Shown in pieces: positions 47,956 through 57,532 of a stretch of DNA of 64,000 nt. This DNA is from an uncultured Bacteroidales bacterium (GTDB lineage: Bacteria; Bacteroidota; Bacteroidia; Bacteroidales; Paludibacteraceae), in the NCBI GenBank assembly GCA_947164985.1, contig CAMUYI010000005.1, positions 1 to 64,000 of the forward strand. The letters run 5' to 3'. The notes beneath the pieces were generated by a model. It had not been told where the DNA came from, ran no database searches, and worked only from the letters and a program-made list of their open reading frames with translations. Position numbers and translations under genes: made by a program. Numbering within the stretch: position 1 is the first letter of the stretch; every line of letters starts with the position of its first letter.

Positions 47956-47986
47956 CAAAGATACAACAAAAAATTGATATATGCAA
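47956..47986 (-). promoter_or_regulatory. Promoter of the BRO gene
   Basis: TATCTTTG -7 box (47956-47963) and TTGCATATATC -33 box on the minus strand. The 47781-48110 gap holds this promoter, the leader hairpin and the hepT terminator, and no gene. Confidence 0.85.
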
Positions 47987-48054
47987 GCGTTTTCGTAAAA
48001 TAATTTTTTTTGCTATTATTGTTTTACAAAAAGTCGATTTGTGAGGTCAAAAAC

Positions 48055-48083
48055 ACAACCCCGCCTCGGGGAGGCAGGGTTGT
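48055..48083 (-). terminator. Terminator after hepT
   Basis: ACAACCC-CGCCTCGGGGAGGC-AGGGTTGT hairpin, followed on the minus strand by GTTTTT. Confidence 0.85.
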
Positions 48084-48110
48084 TGTTTAGGATGTCATAC
48101 GCGGGAGAGA

Positions 48111-48458
48111 TTATTTAAACTCCTTGTGGAATTTCTCAATATGCACTTTAAAATGCGGTATGTCTTGTGTGATAGTTACCCAAAGCATATCTTGACTAAT
48201 GTGGATATAATCATGCACAAGCACATTACGCATAGCCACAATTGGTCTCCAATCTACCTCGGTATGCTCATCTCGGAACTCGCGCGTTAGCATGTTGGCT
48301 GCCTCGCCAATGATCTCGATCTGCTTTACAAGGCCGTAATACAGCAAACGATTATTGAGCAACTCTTCTTTTGAGTAAGTTGCCAAGCCGTTCTCAATAA
48401 CGCTAATAGCATCCAGAATATGCTCTAAACGCTCCTTGTCTCTGCTATGCTCTCTCAT
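48111..48458 (-). CDS. hepT: HepT-like HEPN ribonuclease toxin
   Basis: 115 aa, all helical (DUF86). The HEPN motif RNVLVHDY (Rx4HxY) at ~80-87 is intact, as is the GEAANML segment. HepT is the RNase toxin of a type VII toxin-antitoxin pair and is inactivated when MntA adds AMP groups near this motif. It overlaps the mntA gene by 14 bp and ends before a strong terminator. Confidence 0.93.
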   Translation of the reverse strand: MREHSRDKERLEHILDAISVIENGLATYSKEELLNNRLLYYGLVKQIEIIGEAANMLTREFRDEHTEVDWRPIVAMRNVLVHDYIHISQDMLWVTITQDIPHFKVHIEKFHKEFK

Positions 48459-48750
48459 AGATTAAGAATTTATCTCTGTTTGCGGATTCCTGTGCAAAAG
48501 GAAGCAATTCATCACTTTCTACTAGATCTACCTCGCGATGAAGCAGTTCTTGCAGATCCAACTTCATGGTCACGTACTGAAACAAGCCCATTGGTCTGGA
48601 CTTATCCAAATCGACTAATATATCCACATCGCTTTCAGGCGTCTCCTCTCCACGCGAACAAGAGCCAAACAAATAGGCTCTATTCACCGGTCTTGACGCA
48701 AAAAAACGCTGCATCCGCGGAATCATATTTGCTACTTCTGCACTTGGCAT
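48445..48750 (-). CDS. mntA: MntA-like nucleotidyltransferase antitoxin
   Basis: 101 aa minimal nucleotidyltransferase. The motif GSCSRGEETPESDVDILVD (GSx10DxD) is complete, with a second acidic strand HREVDLVESDELLP. It is the antitoxin partner of HepT, transferring AMP to the toxin. First gene of the pair, with its own promoter at 48778-48808. Confidence 0.93.
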   Translation of the reverse strand: MPSAEVANMIPRMQRFFASRPVNRAYLFGSCSRGEETPESDVDILVDLDKSRPMGLFQYVTMKLDLQELLHREVDLVESDELLPFAQESANRDKFLIYERA

Positions 48751-48777
48751 CTCGTTTTCCTTTTACCTTTGACGCTG

Positions 48778-48808
48778 CAAAGGTACAACAAAAAAATGAT
48801 ATATGCAA
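48778..48808 (-). promoter_or_regulatory. Promoter of mntA-hepT
   Basis: TACCTTTG -7 box (48778-48785) and TTGCATATATC -33 box (48798-48808). Confidence 0.85.
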
Positions 48809-48959
48809 ATAATTCACAGAAAAAGTTATGCAATTAGGGAGTTTAAGTCCCGATTTGCATAGTTTTCCACACATTCTTTTAGATGTTTTTTTGTCAATAA
48901 TCTCCAAAATGGCCCAAAAATGAGCCCAATAAAAGATAGCAGTTGTCGCTATGACGCTA

Positions 48960-49250
48960 TTAATGAGATGGAACTTTGAGACTATGAGACTTTGATGAGA
49001 CTTTGTATGTACTTGATATATAGATGGTTAATAGCAAAAGTGTCAAAGTGTCAAAAGTGTCATGCAAATTTTTAAAAGCGACAAAGCGACAAGGTAAAAA
49101 TTCGATTAGTGGATTAGAGGATTAGTGGGTTAGAGGTTAGGAGTTGGGAAGGGTAACAACCAAGCAATAACCAAGTAATATCTAAGTAATAACTAACTGT
49201 TGATAGCTAAAAAGATCGGGAAAGGTACAGGAAAGGTACGGGAAAAGTCT
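48960..49250. repeat. Low-complexity short tandem repeats, 8- and 11-bp periods
   Basis: No gene seen in 48751-49408. It holds GTGTCAAA-like units (~49038-49062), GATTAGTG/GATTAGAG 8-mers (49104-49143), AACCAAGTAAT 11-mers (49158-49201) and GGGAAAGGTAC 11-mers (49218-49250). Confidence 0.85.
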
Positions 49251-49333
49251 AGGATTACCAGGTAACGCTAAGGTAGTTGATAGGAGATGAGTCCCAAAAG
49301 AGAGCCCACAGATGAAACGGATAGCACAAAAAC

Positions 49334-49362
49334 ACAACCCCACCTCGAGGAGGCAGGGTTGT
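49334..49362 (-). terminator. Terminator after small peptide gene 2
   Basis: ACAACCC-CACCTCGAGGAGGC-AGGGTTGT followed on the minus strand by GTTTTT. Near-copy of the hepT terminator. Confidence 0.85.
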
Positions 49363-49408
49363 TGTTTCATCTTACGCGCGATATATAGTTCGCACGTGTG
49401 TACGCGTG

Positions 49409-49558
49409 TTAGTCGATGATGTCACCGCGTTTCGGCGCGTTTACAGGAGGCGGAGTGTTGGGATCTGCTCCAGAGCCCGTAGATACCGTTATGCCTACCA
49501 TCAGACTTGCCGTCTTGAGGTCCATAACCTCTGTCATTGGTTTCTTATACATTTTCAT
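49409..49558 (-). CDS. Small peptide downstream of giant gene (peptide 2)
   Basis: 49 aa, missing from the ORF track: MKMYKKPMTEVMDLKTASLMVGITVSTGSGADPNTPPPVNAPKRGDIID. It shares the layout of peptide 1 at 38258 (MKKxYxxPxxEV, SLM, SGSG) but ends in a Pro-rich, charged segment. It lies 61 bp after the 2543-aa gene on the same strand, with no promoter in between, and ends before a terminator, so it is likely the last gene of that operon. Function unknown. Confidence 0.75.
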   Translation of the reverse strand: MKMYKKPMTEVMDLKTASLMVGITVSTGSGADPNTPPPVNAPKRGDIID

Positions 49559-49619
49559 TTTGCTATAATAGATTTTTATTATACATTAGAGGGTTGTGCG
49601 CGACGCACACGGGTGCGCC

Positions 49620-52600
49620 TTATTTTACAAGGCGACCCGTTGCGTCGAACAATTTTTCACCGCGGAGAATGAAGATCTGACCGTTGATGAGGAGTTTAAC
49701 CGGTTGCTCAGAAGCATTGAGGTTCTCAACGCCTGTAACAACTTGCTCACCTTGAACGCCCATCGTAACGCGACGACGACCAGGAGCAGGAGCTGCAGGA
49801 GCCGGTTGATCAGCCAATACAGCCGGATAGTCAACGTAGCAGTAGTATGCCGGAACAGCAATATTAACTACGAAGTCCTTAACTGCCCAGATGTGGTTGG
49901 ACGAGAAGTAGTACATATTATCATCTACACCCGGAACCAAGGTCTTACCGGTGATCGTACCGTACATGTGGTTAACCGGCTCTTGATCCTCTGTCAAAGC
50001 AGCCTCGTTATCGGTGTTGTACAGCTTAATCTCCGTATTACCGTTCTCCGGCATAAAGATGTACGGTTTACCTGCCTCCAGACGATTCTCAGCGACCTCG
50101 TCGAAGACAAGTTTGTTGTACTCATCCTTACCTGCGAATTCATACAGCGTTGCACCGCCAAGAACAGCATTGTTCGTCCAGCAGAGCGTTCCGAGGAACG
50201 ACGGATTAACCGTACGGTGGTAATTATCCTCAGCCTTGAACTCGATCTTCGAGATACGAACGTAACCTTGTACATCCTCAATCTCAACAGAACCCGGCTC
50301 AACTGCTACATCGTATTTAATGTACGTACCATCGTTCGTTGTACGGGAACATTGCTTACCATTAATTAGGATAGTACGTTGAGCACTACCGTTGCTTGCG
50401 AAGGTAACGCTTACCATACCAGGAACAGTTACATTGAACTGTACATATTGTCCCGAAACATACTTAACGTTATTCTCCGTACGACCAATTCGCTGACCTT
50501 CGAACATCAGTGCTTGGCTGTTGAAGCTTGCGTTGTTGTTTACGCCTTCGATATTAGCCAACAACAGAAGAACATTTTGCTTGCTCGGAGTCATACTTGC
50601 CAAGTTGATTTCACTTGCCGATACATTGTTCATATCCCAAACAGTAGATTCGGTTACATCTACTTGCTCTAACTGATCCCAACCTTCTACCTTGAAGACA
50701 TGCGACAGCGTTGTTGCATCGCAGTCGTGCGAGATAACAACCTTGTAGTAGTGTACGCCTTCTAAGATTGAAGCAATCGCCAATTCAGCCTCGGTCTCTG
50801 CCGGATCAATAGCTACTGCATCGTCACCTGCTGCATTGCTGCAAGTGTACCATACATAAGCTACGTTCTTACCGGTTGCAACAACACTCAAGGTTGCAGC
50901 TGTACCCATATGCTGGAATACATCATCCGAGTGAGATACTAAGGTGAGAGCGTCAAAGTGAGCCACACTCAGGTTAGCCGATTGAGCCGTACGTGTGATA
51001 TGACCTGCCTTTGCGTGAGTAACTACTACATAGTAGGTTCCCTCTGCGGTCGGAGTGAACTCTGCAGTGGTAGCCACCGGAGTCTCTGTATCAGCAGTGC
51101 TGAACCACTTGTAAGAAACGGTTCCTTCGCAAGCCGCAGCATTTGTAATCGTTGCGTCGAAGGCCTCATAAGCGGCACCTGCACACAACTCTTGATTAGC
51201 CAATGTCGGCAGAACCGGCATAGCCAATGCCTCCGAGTAACAGATCTTGAAGGCGGAAACAGTACCACTGAATTGCAGCCAATATTTCTTGCCTGCTTCC
51301 AGCAACATATTATTTGCTTCCAGAACGAAGCGATACGGACTGCTGCTGTCTTTCTTACCTAACTTCTCAGCACTTGCAGTGAACGTTACATCAGAATAAC
51401 TCGGAGTTCCGGTAGTTACATCATCAGTTGTCACCTTAATGCTGCTGATAGCTCTGTCACTACTGCTTGAAGTAGCATAGATAGTCAGAGACTCAACATC
51501 CTTTGCAAATGTCATACCTACACGACCATAAGTAATCGCATTAACGGTATTACCATCAAAGTCTTCTGCATCATCGTCAAATCGACTTGTACCATCCAAC
51601 TTACCACCAGATGTAACAGCATACAGCGTCCACTCACCGTTATCGTAGATATACGGAGCTGCACTCGGGATAGTACCATCAAGTACATTACATCCTTCCG
51701 GTTCCAGTTTAACCGAAACGACATTCGATTCGATGTCCGTACCGCAAGCGTTTCCAACTACGCAGTAGTAGAACGCATTAGCCGAGCAGTTGAATACATA
51801 ATTTGCTGCGTCAGCACCGCTGATTGCAGAAGCGTTAGCCTTCTCTGCATCGTCGCAGATGTACCATTGATAACCCGTAGCGTTCGTTGCTTCTACAGAC
51901 AGTGTAACGGAAGCACCGGAAACGATGTCGCGCTTGTTGGTCGGCTGCTTTGTGATAGCCGCAGCTACATTCAGCGTTACAACAGCATTCTCCGAAGTTA
52001 CACTCTTGTCAAGCTTACCATCTACATGGTTGGTAACGATTACATAGTACGTACCTGCAGCCTCTACCGTATACGAAGCTAGATCAGTACCAACAGCCTC
52101 GTCGGTCTCACCTGCCTCCTTGAACCATGCATAGTGCAACTCGTCACCTGTAGCCTCAACCGTCAATGTCGGCTCGCTACCTGCGCAGTATGCTACGCCT
52201 GCCGGCTGAGTTGCAATAACCGGAGCCGGAGCCTCGCCTTGCAGCGTGATTGTGATGGTATAATCGGTGTAGTCACCGTCCTTATCCATTACGCGGTAAG
52301 TATTCTCACCTTCTGCCCAAGTACCGCCAACGACTGCCTCAGGAGTGGTAGCGTGAGCGGCATTACGGATGATAGTCGGGACAACATCCAGTGCATTAAG
52401 GTTTGTTCCAGCCTCCGGAAGAGTAATAGTAAATGTATTACCTTCGCCCTTTGTTGCTACTACATCGTTTATCGTGATAGCCGTCAAAGTCGGATAAATA
52501 ATACGATAAACAGCAACATATGCTACAAACGGGTTGAAGTTCTCATAATCGCCACCCTCTGCACTACGGCGCAGATAGATAGATTTAGTAGAAGTAGTCG

Positions 52601-55600
52601 GCAACTCCAGACGATTAATTCCCAGAACCATCTCGTCTGTGCTTTCTTTCAATACTTTATCATCTGAATTTGCGCTCATAACACGCATCTTATCATTGTT
52701 ACCGGATATATTAGCAACAGATGTTACGAATACCTCAACAACGTCGCCGGCTTGGAATGTCTCATCGCCATCAAGTGTAATTCCTAAATAAGCAGGACGA
52801 GATTGGAACTTCCAACCTGTCTTTTCAGCATAAGTAGAACTATTCTCTCTAACATTTTTCTTATCGGCTGTTCCGCTCAGCAATGAAGCATCTGTATCAA
52901 TGGTAAAACTATCATTGCCCACATTTGCCTTAATCAAGCATATGCCTGTCTTTGGTTCTACCGAGTATACACCTGCACTAATCGTTGCCGGAACATAGTT
53001 CTCAGCACAATACAGGTTCTCAACCGGAGCATCGAACGTACCGGCAGAAATAGCAGCATTGACATTTGCCTCAGGAATATTGGTATGATCAATCGAGAAG
53101 TTCTCGAACTCACCACCGGTAACAATCAGTTGGCAATTCTCTTCTACATTCTGCTTGCCGTTGCTCATGCTCATCTCAATCTTACCATCGATGGAAGCAC
53201 CTTCCTGAACGGTCACGCTGACTGACGGATAGCTTGCATAGTAGCAAACGTCAAATGCAATACCACCCTCTTTTGCAATAACCTCTGTTCCGTTGCCAAT
53301 AACTACAGCACCGTTGTTATTCGACAGAGTATATGCGCTGGAAGCTGCGATGTTCAAGTTCTCACCTTCCAGACGAATATTCTTCAATGTCAAGTTGCTG
53401 TAGTTCTGAATCAACATCTTCACATTGCTACCAGCCTTACAAGCAATCGCACCATTCTTCAAGGTGATGTTGTTGTCTTTCAGCAACTGGAACGCCTGAG
53501 TCTCCGTGCCGGTAGAACCTACAGCAGGATCACCGGCAATGTATTTCATTCCGTTGAAGTCGATAGTAATCGTCTTGTTAGCTGTGGGGATCTTCACGCC
53601 GGAACCTTCGATCACGCCGCCGTCTTTCGCCAACAACTGAATATCGATGCTTGTCTCTTCCGATGCGATAGCCGCAGCTACAGCCAGAGGCAGACTCTCG
53701 TAATAATCATCACCGATACGAGCTACCAAGAGATCATTTGCCCATTGAGCTGTGAGGGTTACATTACCTTTCGGCATTACAAATGCAGAACCGGCTGCAA
53801 TCTCCGAAATAGCATCTACTCCTGCGACCGTCCATTTTACGAACGAGTGATTCTCTTTCGCAAAGCCACAAGCAAGAGCGGCATAATCATCGCCCCATGC
53901 TACTTGTACCGGATCCATCGAACCAGTAGCACCTTCGCCACCTAAATAAGTAACGGTATACGGCTTGTTAGCATAATGAGCTTGCAGCGTCACGTTCTTT
54001 GTCGGAACATAGCCGCTTGCATCAATCTGATCATCACCGTCGAACCAACCTACAAATACATGATATTCATCCGCCGGATTAGCGTCACCGATTACCAAAG
54101 CAGTACCCGTGTACTTAACCGATGCATCAGTGTACGTACCGCCATTTGCGTCTAATGTCACAATTGCCGGCAGAATAACATTCTGAATTTCTTCATCAAT
54201 CATGATCTGCTTGAAGACACAAGTACTAGTTCCTGTAGTTTGGAACTTAACGATTACATCCTCCGTAGCCGTGTATGTATACTTCTTATCACCGGGAGCA
54301 TCATTTGCATATGCTGCACTTGTCAACTCCACCGGCTCTGCAGAGCCTATTACTACATTCAGCGGGGTTCCTATATGACCAAAACGAACATTGAGGGTAG
54401 AACCAGTCTTCAACAAGAAGCTAATCTCAGAATCGGTCTTATTTACCTTTTGTCCCAAATATGCATAGTTGCGATAAGGCTTGCTCGGATCATCATTCAG
54501 AGAATCCAGATTATTCAAACTTGTATATTGGTAATTACGTGCAGTTAATTCTGCGCGGAAAGGAGTGTTGTTAACTCCATTATCCAATACCCATTGCTCG
54601 ATATTGATAGAACTTGCGTATGCCGGAGTCCATTTACCATATACATTCGTAGCCTCATCAACTACCAACTCGGCGATGTTTGCAATCTTATGCTCCTCTG
54701 CCAAATCGCTATTATTATACCATGCAACGAAAGTTGCAAAATCCTTGCTCTGCTTTGCTGCATACTCAGCAGGATGACCACCGATACCGACAGTCTCTTC
54801 ACCTAGCTTAGTTGCACCATCATAGTAAGCCAACTTAACCGAACTTTGTTTCGGAGCTTTTACGGTATAAGTATTACCATCTATCTCTTGTTGTGCTTGC
54901 CAATTACCATCTACCAGAGTAGCCGTTACCGTGTAAACCTTATCAGTTTCTTTGGTTGCCGGAAGTAATTCATCTGCATAAGTAATCACTTTATGCTCAT
55001 TGAACTTAATTTCCGGAGCAGTAACAAACTCATCACCCAACATCAAAGTATAAGCAGGAGCTGTAGTCAGGATAGCCAACGAGTCAGAAGAAATCGAATG
55101 GTTATTTACCTTCAAATCACTCAAAGTAATCTCCGTCGTAGCAATATCTCTTTGTGCCGGACGAATAACTTTGATTGATTTGCAGTACATAGTTTTACTA
55201 TTATGGCGGAAGACACGAAGTTTTGCACCTGCCTGCGCTTCACCCAAGACTACCTTGCAGATACCGTTTACGCTTCCGTTTAATAAGTTAGTCACAACAG
55301 CATTAGTTGTAGGATTATCTGATGAAGAAGGTGTCACAGCGAAACCTCGTTCTCCATCTCCTCCTCCTTTTGCAGTAATAATAACTGTGTCACCTTCTTG
55401 GAAATCAGAGGTTCCTGCAATCTCAATACATACATCATTATTACCAAGTTTGTAACCAGCATTATTTTTAGCTATCGTATTAGAACCCAGCAAACGACCA
55501 GCAACAGATGTTCCGGTTGTTAATGTTCCATAAGTAGCATTGCTCAAATCCGTATTATCTGCCTCAATATTATTTGTAGTTGCTGCAGTCCAATCAAAAA

Positions 55601-57251
55601 TTGTTTGCGCAGCAGCTTTCCATTGAGCCACAAACTGTACGGCAGCATCACCCATCGTATATTCCGCATTGGCAGCAAGTTTATCACCTGTGCCGTTTGC
55701 TTTCCAACCGTCAAAAGCCTTGCCGCTCGGAGCAACCATAGAACCTTGTCCCGGTAAATTAAACATTGCGCCATCCCATTTCTGGAAAGCAGCCGGAACG
55801 GTTCCACTTCCTGCACCTGCACTAAAGGTCACATTATGTGCTGCAACCCAAGTAGCGGCCATCTGTACATCAGTCGTTACATCTGTACCAATAGAAGCCG
55901 GACTCCAACCATTGAAGTGATAGTCTGTCACATCAGCTAAGGCGGGGAAATCCGAAGCCGCTTTACCGACACCTTCTGTAAACTCTGTCGGATAGCCACT
56001 TACGCTCTGTCCCTTCAAACTTTCCGAATTATAAGAGATACTATGAGTCTCAGCCGAAGAAGCAGAAACCGCAATAGTTTTACCCGTCTCATTGTGAGAT
56101 TTGCAAGTTTCGTTTGCAGCCTCGCACCAATACGTTGCACCGTCATCTGTCAGAGCCGCAGTCTTGGTAAAAGTATAACCTGCGGCGCCGGTAGCAGCTG
56201 CCTGAACAACGGAAGCCGTCGCGAAAGTTCCACCTTTATACCATGCATAAGTCGTTGTGGCAGTATGATTTGTTCCATCATGCGAAGCGGTAAGAGTGAT
56301 TGTTTCACCTTCCGTATAATCAGTCTCTCCGCTAATCGTCGGTGCCGCCGGTGCAGTACATGCCGAAGCGGCACTAAGAGAATAAATATTGATTGAACTT
56401 AATACAAACTCATGTTTCTTTGTAGAACTACCATTACTTCCAATGTATAAGTTTTGCATCGTAGTACCAGACACGCCATTTGTTGCTTTATCCACTGCAT
56501 CACAAAAGAGAACCTTATCTACCCAAATATCGAAACATCCTGCTGCTAACTCATGGCTCGTTCCATTAGGGTCTGTATATGAAATTTTCGAAGCGGAGTT
56601 ATTTATATACCAATCTAACGTAAATTCAGTATTATTAGAAAACTCCTTGCTCCCACTTATAGATGTTCCATAAGCGTTGTATTTATTAATTTTCGTATTG
56701 CCACCATTAAATGAGAAACCAGCAACTACATTAGTTGCAGCAGGATAAGCTTGCGTTCCGTCTTCAAATCCATTTCCTACTGCAATACACATTGTATTTC
56801 CGGCACTACCAGCAAGTGTCTTATCGAAAAGCATCACTGCTTTTATGTGAAGTACTTCTGGCGCAGTGGTAGCGAGATTAGAAGACCGCACCCAAGACCA
56901 CTTCTTTGATGTATTGTTTAGATAAGCTTGTAATTTCCCCGATACTTTCCTACTTCCACCACCGGTTGCAGAATTTACAGCCACATCGCAGTTGGAACTC
57001 TTATACATGTACAACTCAGTAAATGGAGCAGGACAGGCTTCGCCCGTTATTGCACAAGCAACATTTCCAACATATGCCCGTTCTGTTGCCGTAGCGAAAT
57101 TGGAAGATACTAAACTAGTTTCTTCTAAATCCGCCGCCCACACATTTCCGATGGCAAATGTGAATAATAGGAATAATGCGCCTAAATAGCGCCAAATAGT
57201 TCGTGTTCCTCGCGGAACAGCCTTACTTTGAAATTGTTTTTTCATAAGCAT
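49620..57251 (-). CDS. Giant secreted multidomain protein (2543 aa) with type IX-like tail
   Basis: The N-terminus MLMKKQFQSKAVPRGTRTIWRYLGALFLLFTFAIGNVWA is a long signal peptide. Ig-like segments (CTAPAAPTISGETDYTEGETITLTASHDG, AITKQPTNKRDIVSGASVTLSVEATNATGYQWY) alternate with InlB B-repeat-like units (HFNGWSPASIGTDVTTDVQMAATW, HVFVGWFDGDDQIDASGYVPTKNVTLQAHY). A segment (~1180-1400) may be beta-helical. The tail VKLLINGQIFILRGEKLFDATGRLVK is the same as in the 1570-aa protein apart from four residues. The leader TTTTTGTTTAACTAAA also matches. Surface display is inferred; no enzyme motif seen. Confidence 0.85.
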   Translation of the reverse strand: MLMKKQFQSKAVPRGTRTIWRYLGALFLLFTFAIGNVWAADLEETSLVSSNFATATERAYVGNVACAITGEACPAPFTELYMYKSSNCDVAVNSATGGGSRKVSGKLQAYLNNTSKKWSWVRSSNLATTAPEVLHIKAVMLFDKTLAGSAGNTMCIAVGNGFEDGTQAYPAATNVVAGFSFNGGNTKINKYNAYGTSISGSKEFSNNTEFTLDWYINNSASKISYTDPNGTSHELAAGCFDIWVDKVLFCDAVDKATNGVSGTTMQNLYIGSNGSSTKKHEFVLSSINIYSLSAASACTAPAAPTISGETDYTEGETITLTASHDGTNHTATTTYAWYKGGTFATASVVQAAATGAAGYTFTKTAALTDDGATYWCEAANETCKSHNETGKTIAVSASSAETHSISYNSESLKGQSVSGYPTEFTEGVGKAASDFPALADVTDYHFNGWSPASIGTDVTTDVQMAATWVAAHNVTFSAGAGSGTVPAAFQKWDGAMFNLPGQGSMVAPSGKAFDGWKANGTGDKLAANAEYTMGDAAVQFVAQWKAAAQTIFDWTAATTNNIEADNTDLSNATYGTLTTGTSVAGRLLGSNTIAKNNAGYKLGNNDVCIEIAGTSDFQEGDTVIITAKGGGDGERGFAVTPSSSDNPTTNAVVTNLLNGSVNGICKVVLGEAQAGAKLRVFRHNSKTMYCKSIKVIRPAQRDIATTEITLSDLKVNNHSISSDSLAILTTAPAYTLMLGDEFVTAPEIKFNEHKVITYADELLPATKETDKVYTVTATLVDGNWQAQQEIDGNTYTVKAPKQSSVKLAYYDGATKLGEETVGIGGHPAEYAAKQSKDFATFVAWYNNSDLAEEHKIANIAELVVDEATNVYGKWTPAYASSINIEQWVLDNGVNNTPFRAELTARNYQYTSLNNLDSLNDDPSKPYRNYAYLGQKVNKTDSEISFLLKTGSTLNVRFGHIGTPLNVVIGSAEPVELTSAAYANDAPGDKKYTYTATEDVIVKFQTTGTSTCVFKQIMIDEEIQNVILPAIVTLDANGGTYTDASVKYTGTALVIGDANPADEYHVFVGWFDGDDQIDASGYVPTKNVTLQAHYANKPYTVTYLGGEGATGSMDPVQVAWGDDYAALACGFAKENHSFVKWTVAGVDAISEIAAGSAFVMPKGNVTLTAQWANDLLVARIGDDYYESLPLAVAAAIASEETSIDIQLLAKDGGVIEGSGVKIPTANKTITIDFNGMKYIAGDPAVGSTGTETQAFQLLKDNNITLKNGAIACKAGSNVKMLIQNYSNLTLKNIRLEGENLNIAASSAYTLSNNNGAVVIGNGTEVIAKEGGIAFDVCYYASYPSVSVTVQEGASIDGKIEMSMSNGKQNVEENCQLIVTGGEFENFSIDHTNIPEANVNAAISAGTFDAPVENLYCAENYVPATISAGVYSVEPKTGICLIKANVGNDSFTIDTDASLLSGTADKKNVRENSSTYAEKTGWKFQSRPAYLGITLDGDETFQAGDVVEVFVTSVANISGNNDKMRVMSANSDDKVLKESTDEMVLGINRLELPTTSTKSIYLRRSAEGGDYENFNPFVAYVAVYRIIYPTLTAITINDVVATKGEGNTFTITLPEAGTNLNALDVVPTIIRNAAHATTPEAVVGGTWAEGENTYRVMDKDGDYTDYTITITLQGEAPAPVIATQPAGVAYCAGSEPTLTVEATGDELHYAWFKEAGETDEAVGTDLASYTVEAAGTYYVIVTNHVDGKLDKSVTSENAVVTLNVAAAITKQPTNKRDIVSGASVTLSVEATNATGYQWYICDDAEKANASAISGADAANYVFNCSANAFYYCVVGNACGTDIESNVVSVKLEPEGCNVLDGTIPSAAPYIYDNGEWTLYAVTSGGKLDGTSRFDDDAEDFDGNTVNAITYGRVGMTFAKDVESLTIYATSSSSDRAISSIKVTTDDVTTGTPSYSDVTFTASAEKLGKKDSSSPYRFVLEANNMLLEAGKKYWLQFSGTVSAFKICYSEALAMPVLPTLANQELCAGAAYEAFDATITNAAACEGTVSYKWFSTADTETPVATTAEFTPTAEGTYYVVVTHAKAGHITRTAQSANLSVAHFDALTLVSHSDDVFQHMGTAATLSVVATGKNVAYVWYTCSNAAGDDAVAIDPAETEAELAIASILEGVHYYKVVISHDCDATTLSHVFKVEGWDQLEQVDVTESTVWDMNNVSASEINLASMTPSKQNVLLLLANIEGVNNNASFNSQALMFEGQRIGRTENNVKYVSGQYVQFNVTVPGMVSVTFASNGSAQRTILINGKQCSRTTNDGTYIKYDVAVEPGSVEIEDVQGYVRISKIEFKAEDNYHRTVNPSFLGTLCWTNNAVLGGATLYEFAGKDEYNKLVFDEVAENRLEAGKPYIFMPENGNTEIKLYNTDNEAALTEDQEPVNHMYGTITGKTLVPGVDDNMYYFSSNHIWAVKDFVVNIAVPAYYCYVDYPAVLADQPAPAAPAPGRRRVTMGVQGEQVVTGVENLNASEQPVKLLINGQIFILRGEKLFDATGRLVK

Positions 57252-57290
57252 TTAAATTTAATTTAGTTAAACAAAAAAATTGGTTTTTAT
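57252..57290 (-). repeat. Leader repeat, related copy before the 2543-aa gene
   Basis: CCAATTTTTTTGTTTAACTAAATTAAATTTAAATGC shares TTTTTGTTTAACTNAAA with copies A-E. Confidence 0.65.
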
Positions 57291-57372
57291 AATATTTTTA
57301 GTCAAATATTTTTGCGATTTTTTCTTTTCGTCCAAAATGGCCAAAAATGGGTCAAAATCAAATTATTTATTA

Positions 57373-57408
57373 TTAAAACAGAATATGAGTATCCAAGAGA
57401 TATCGCAT
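57373..57408 (-). pseudogene. PIN-domain (VapC-like) toxin stub
   Basis: MRYLLDTHILF then TAA. This is the classic first strand of a PIN toxin (YLLDTHxLxW), cut after 11 residues. Its ATG overlaps the upstream stop by one base, as in a toxin-antitoxin operon. The rest of the toxin is absent, and the leader of the giant gene begins about 80 bp downstream. Confidence 0.75.
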
Positions 57409-57518
57409 TATGCTAAAGCCGGATCGTTAATAACTATACTTCCTTGTGTTTTAAGCGACTCCAACCATCCTTTAGAGATCTTCTTGGCTTTTTCTACTAT
57501 GTTTTCTTTCTTTTCCAT
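57408..57518 (-). CDS. 36-aa protein before the PIN stub
   Basis: MEKKENIVEKAKKISKGWLESLKTQGSIVINDPALA, too short for the track. Lys-rich helix and a short end; it overlaps the PIN stub start by one base, so it may be what remains of the antitoxin or a short antitoxin. Family not recognised. Confidence 0.5.
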   Translation of the reverse strand: MEKKENIVEKAKKISKGWLESLKTQGSIVINDPALA

Positions 57519-57532
57519 ATTAATTGGTGTTT

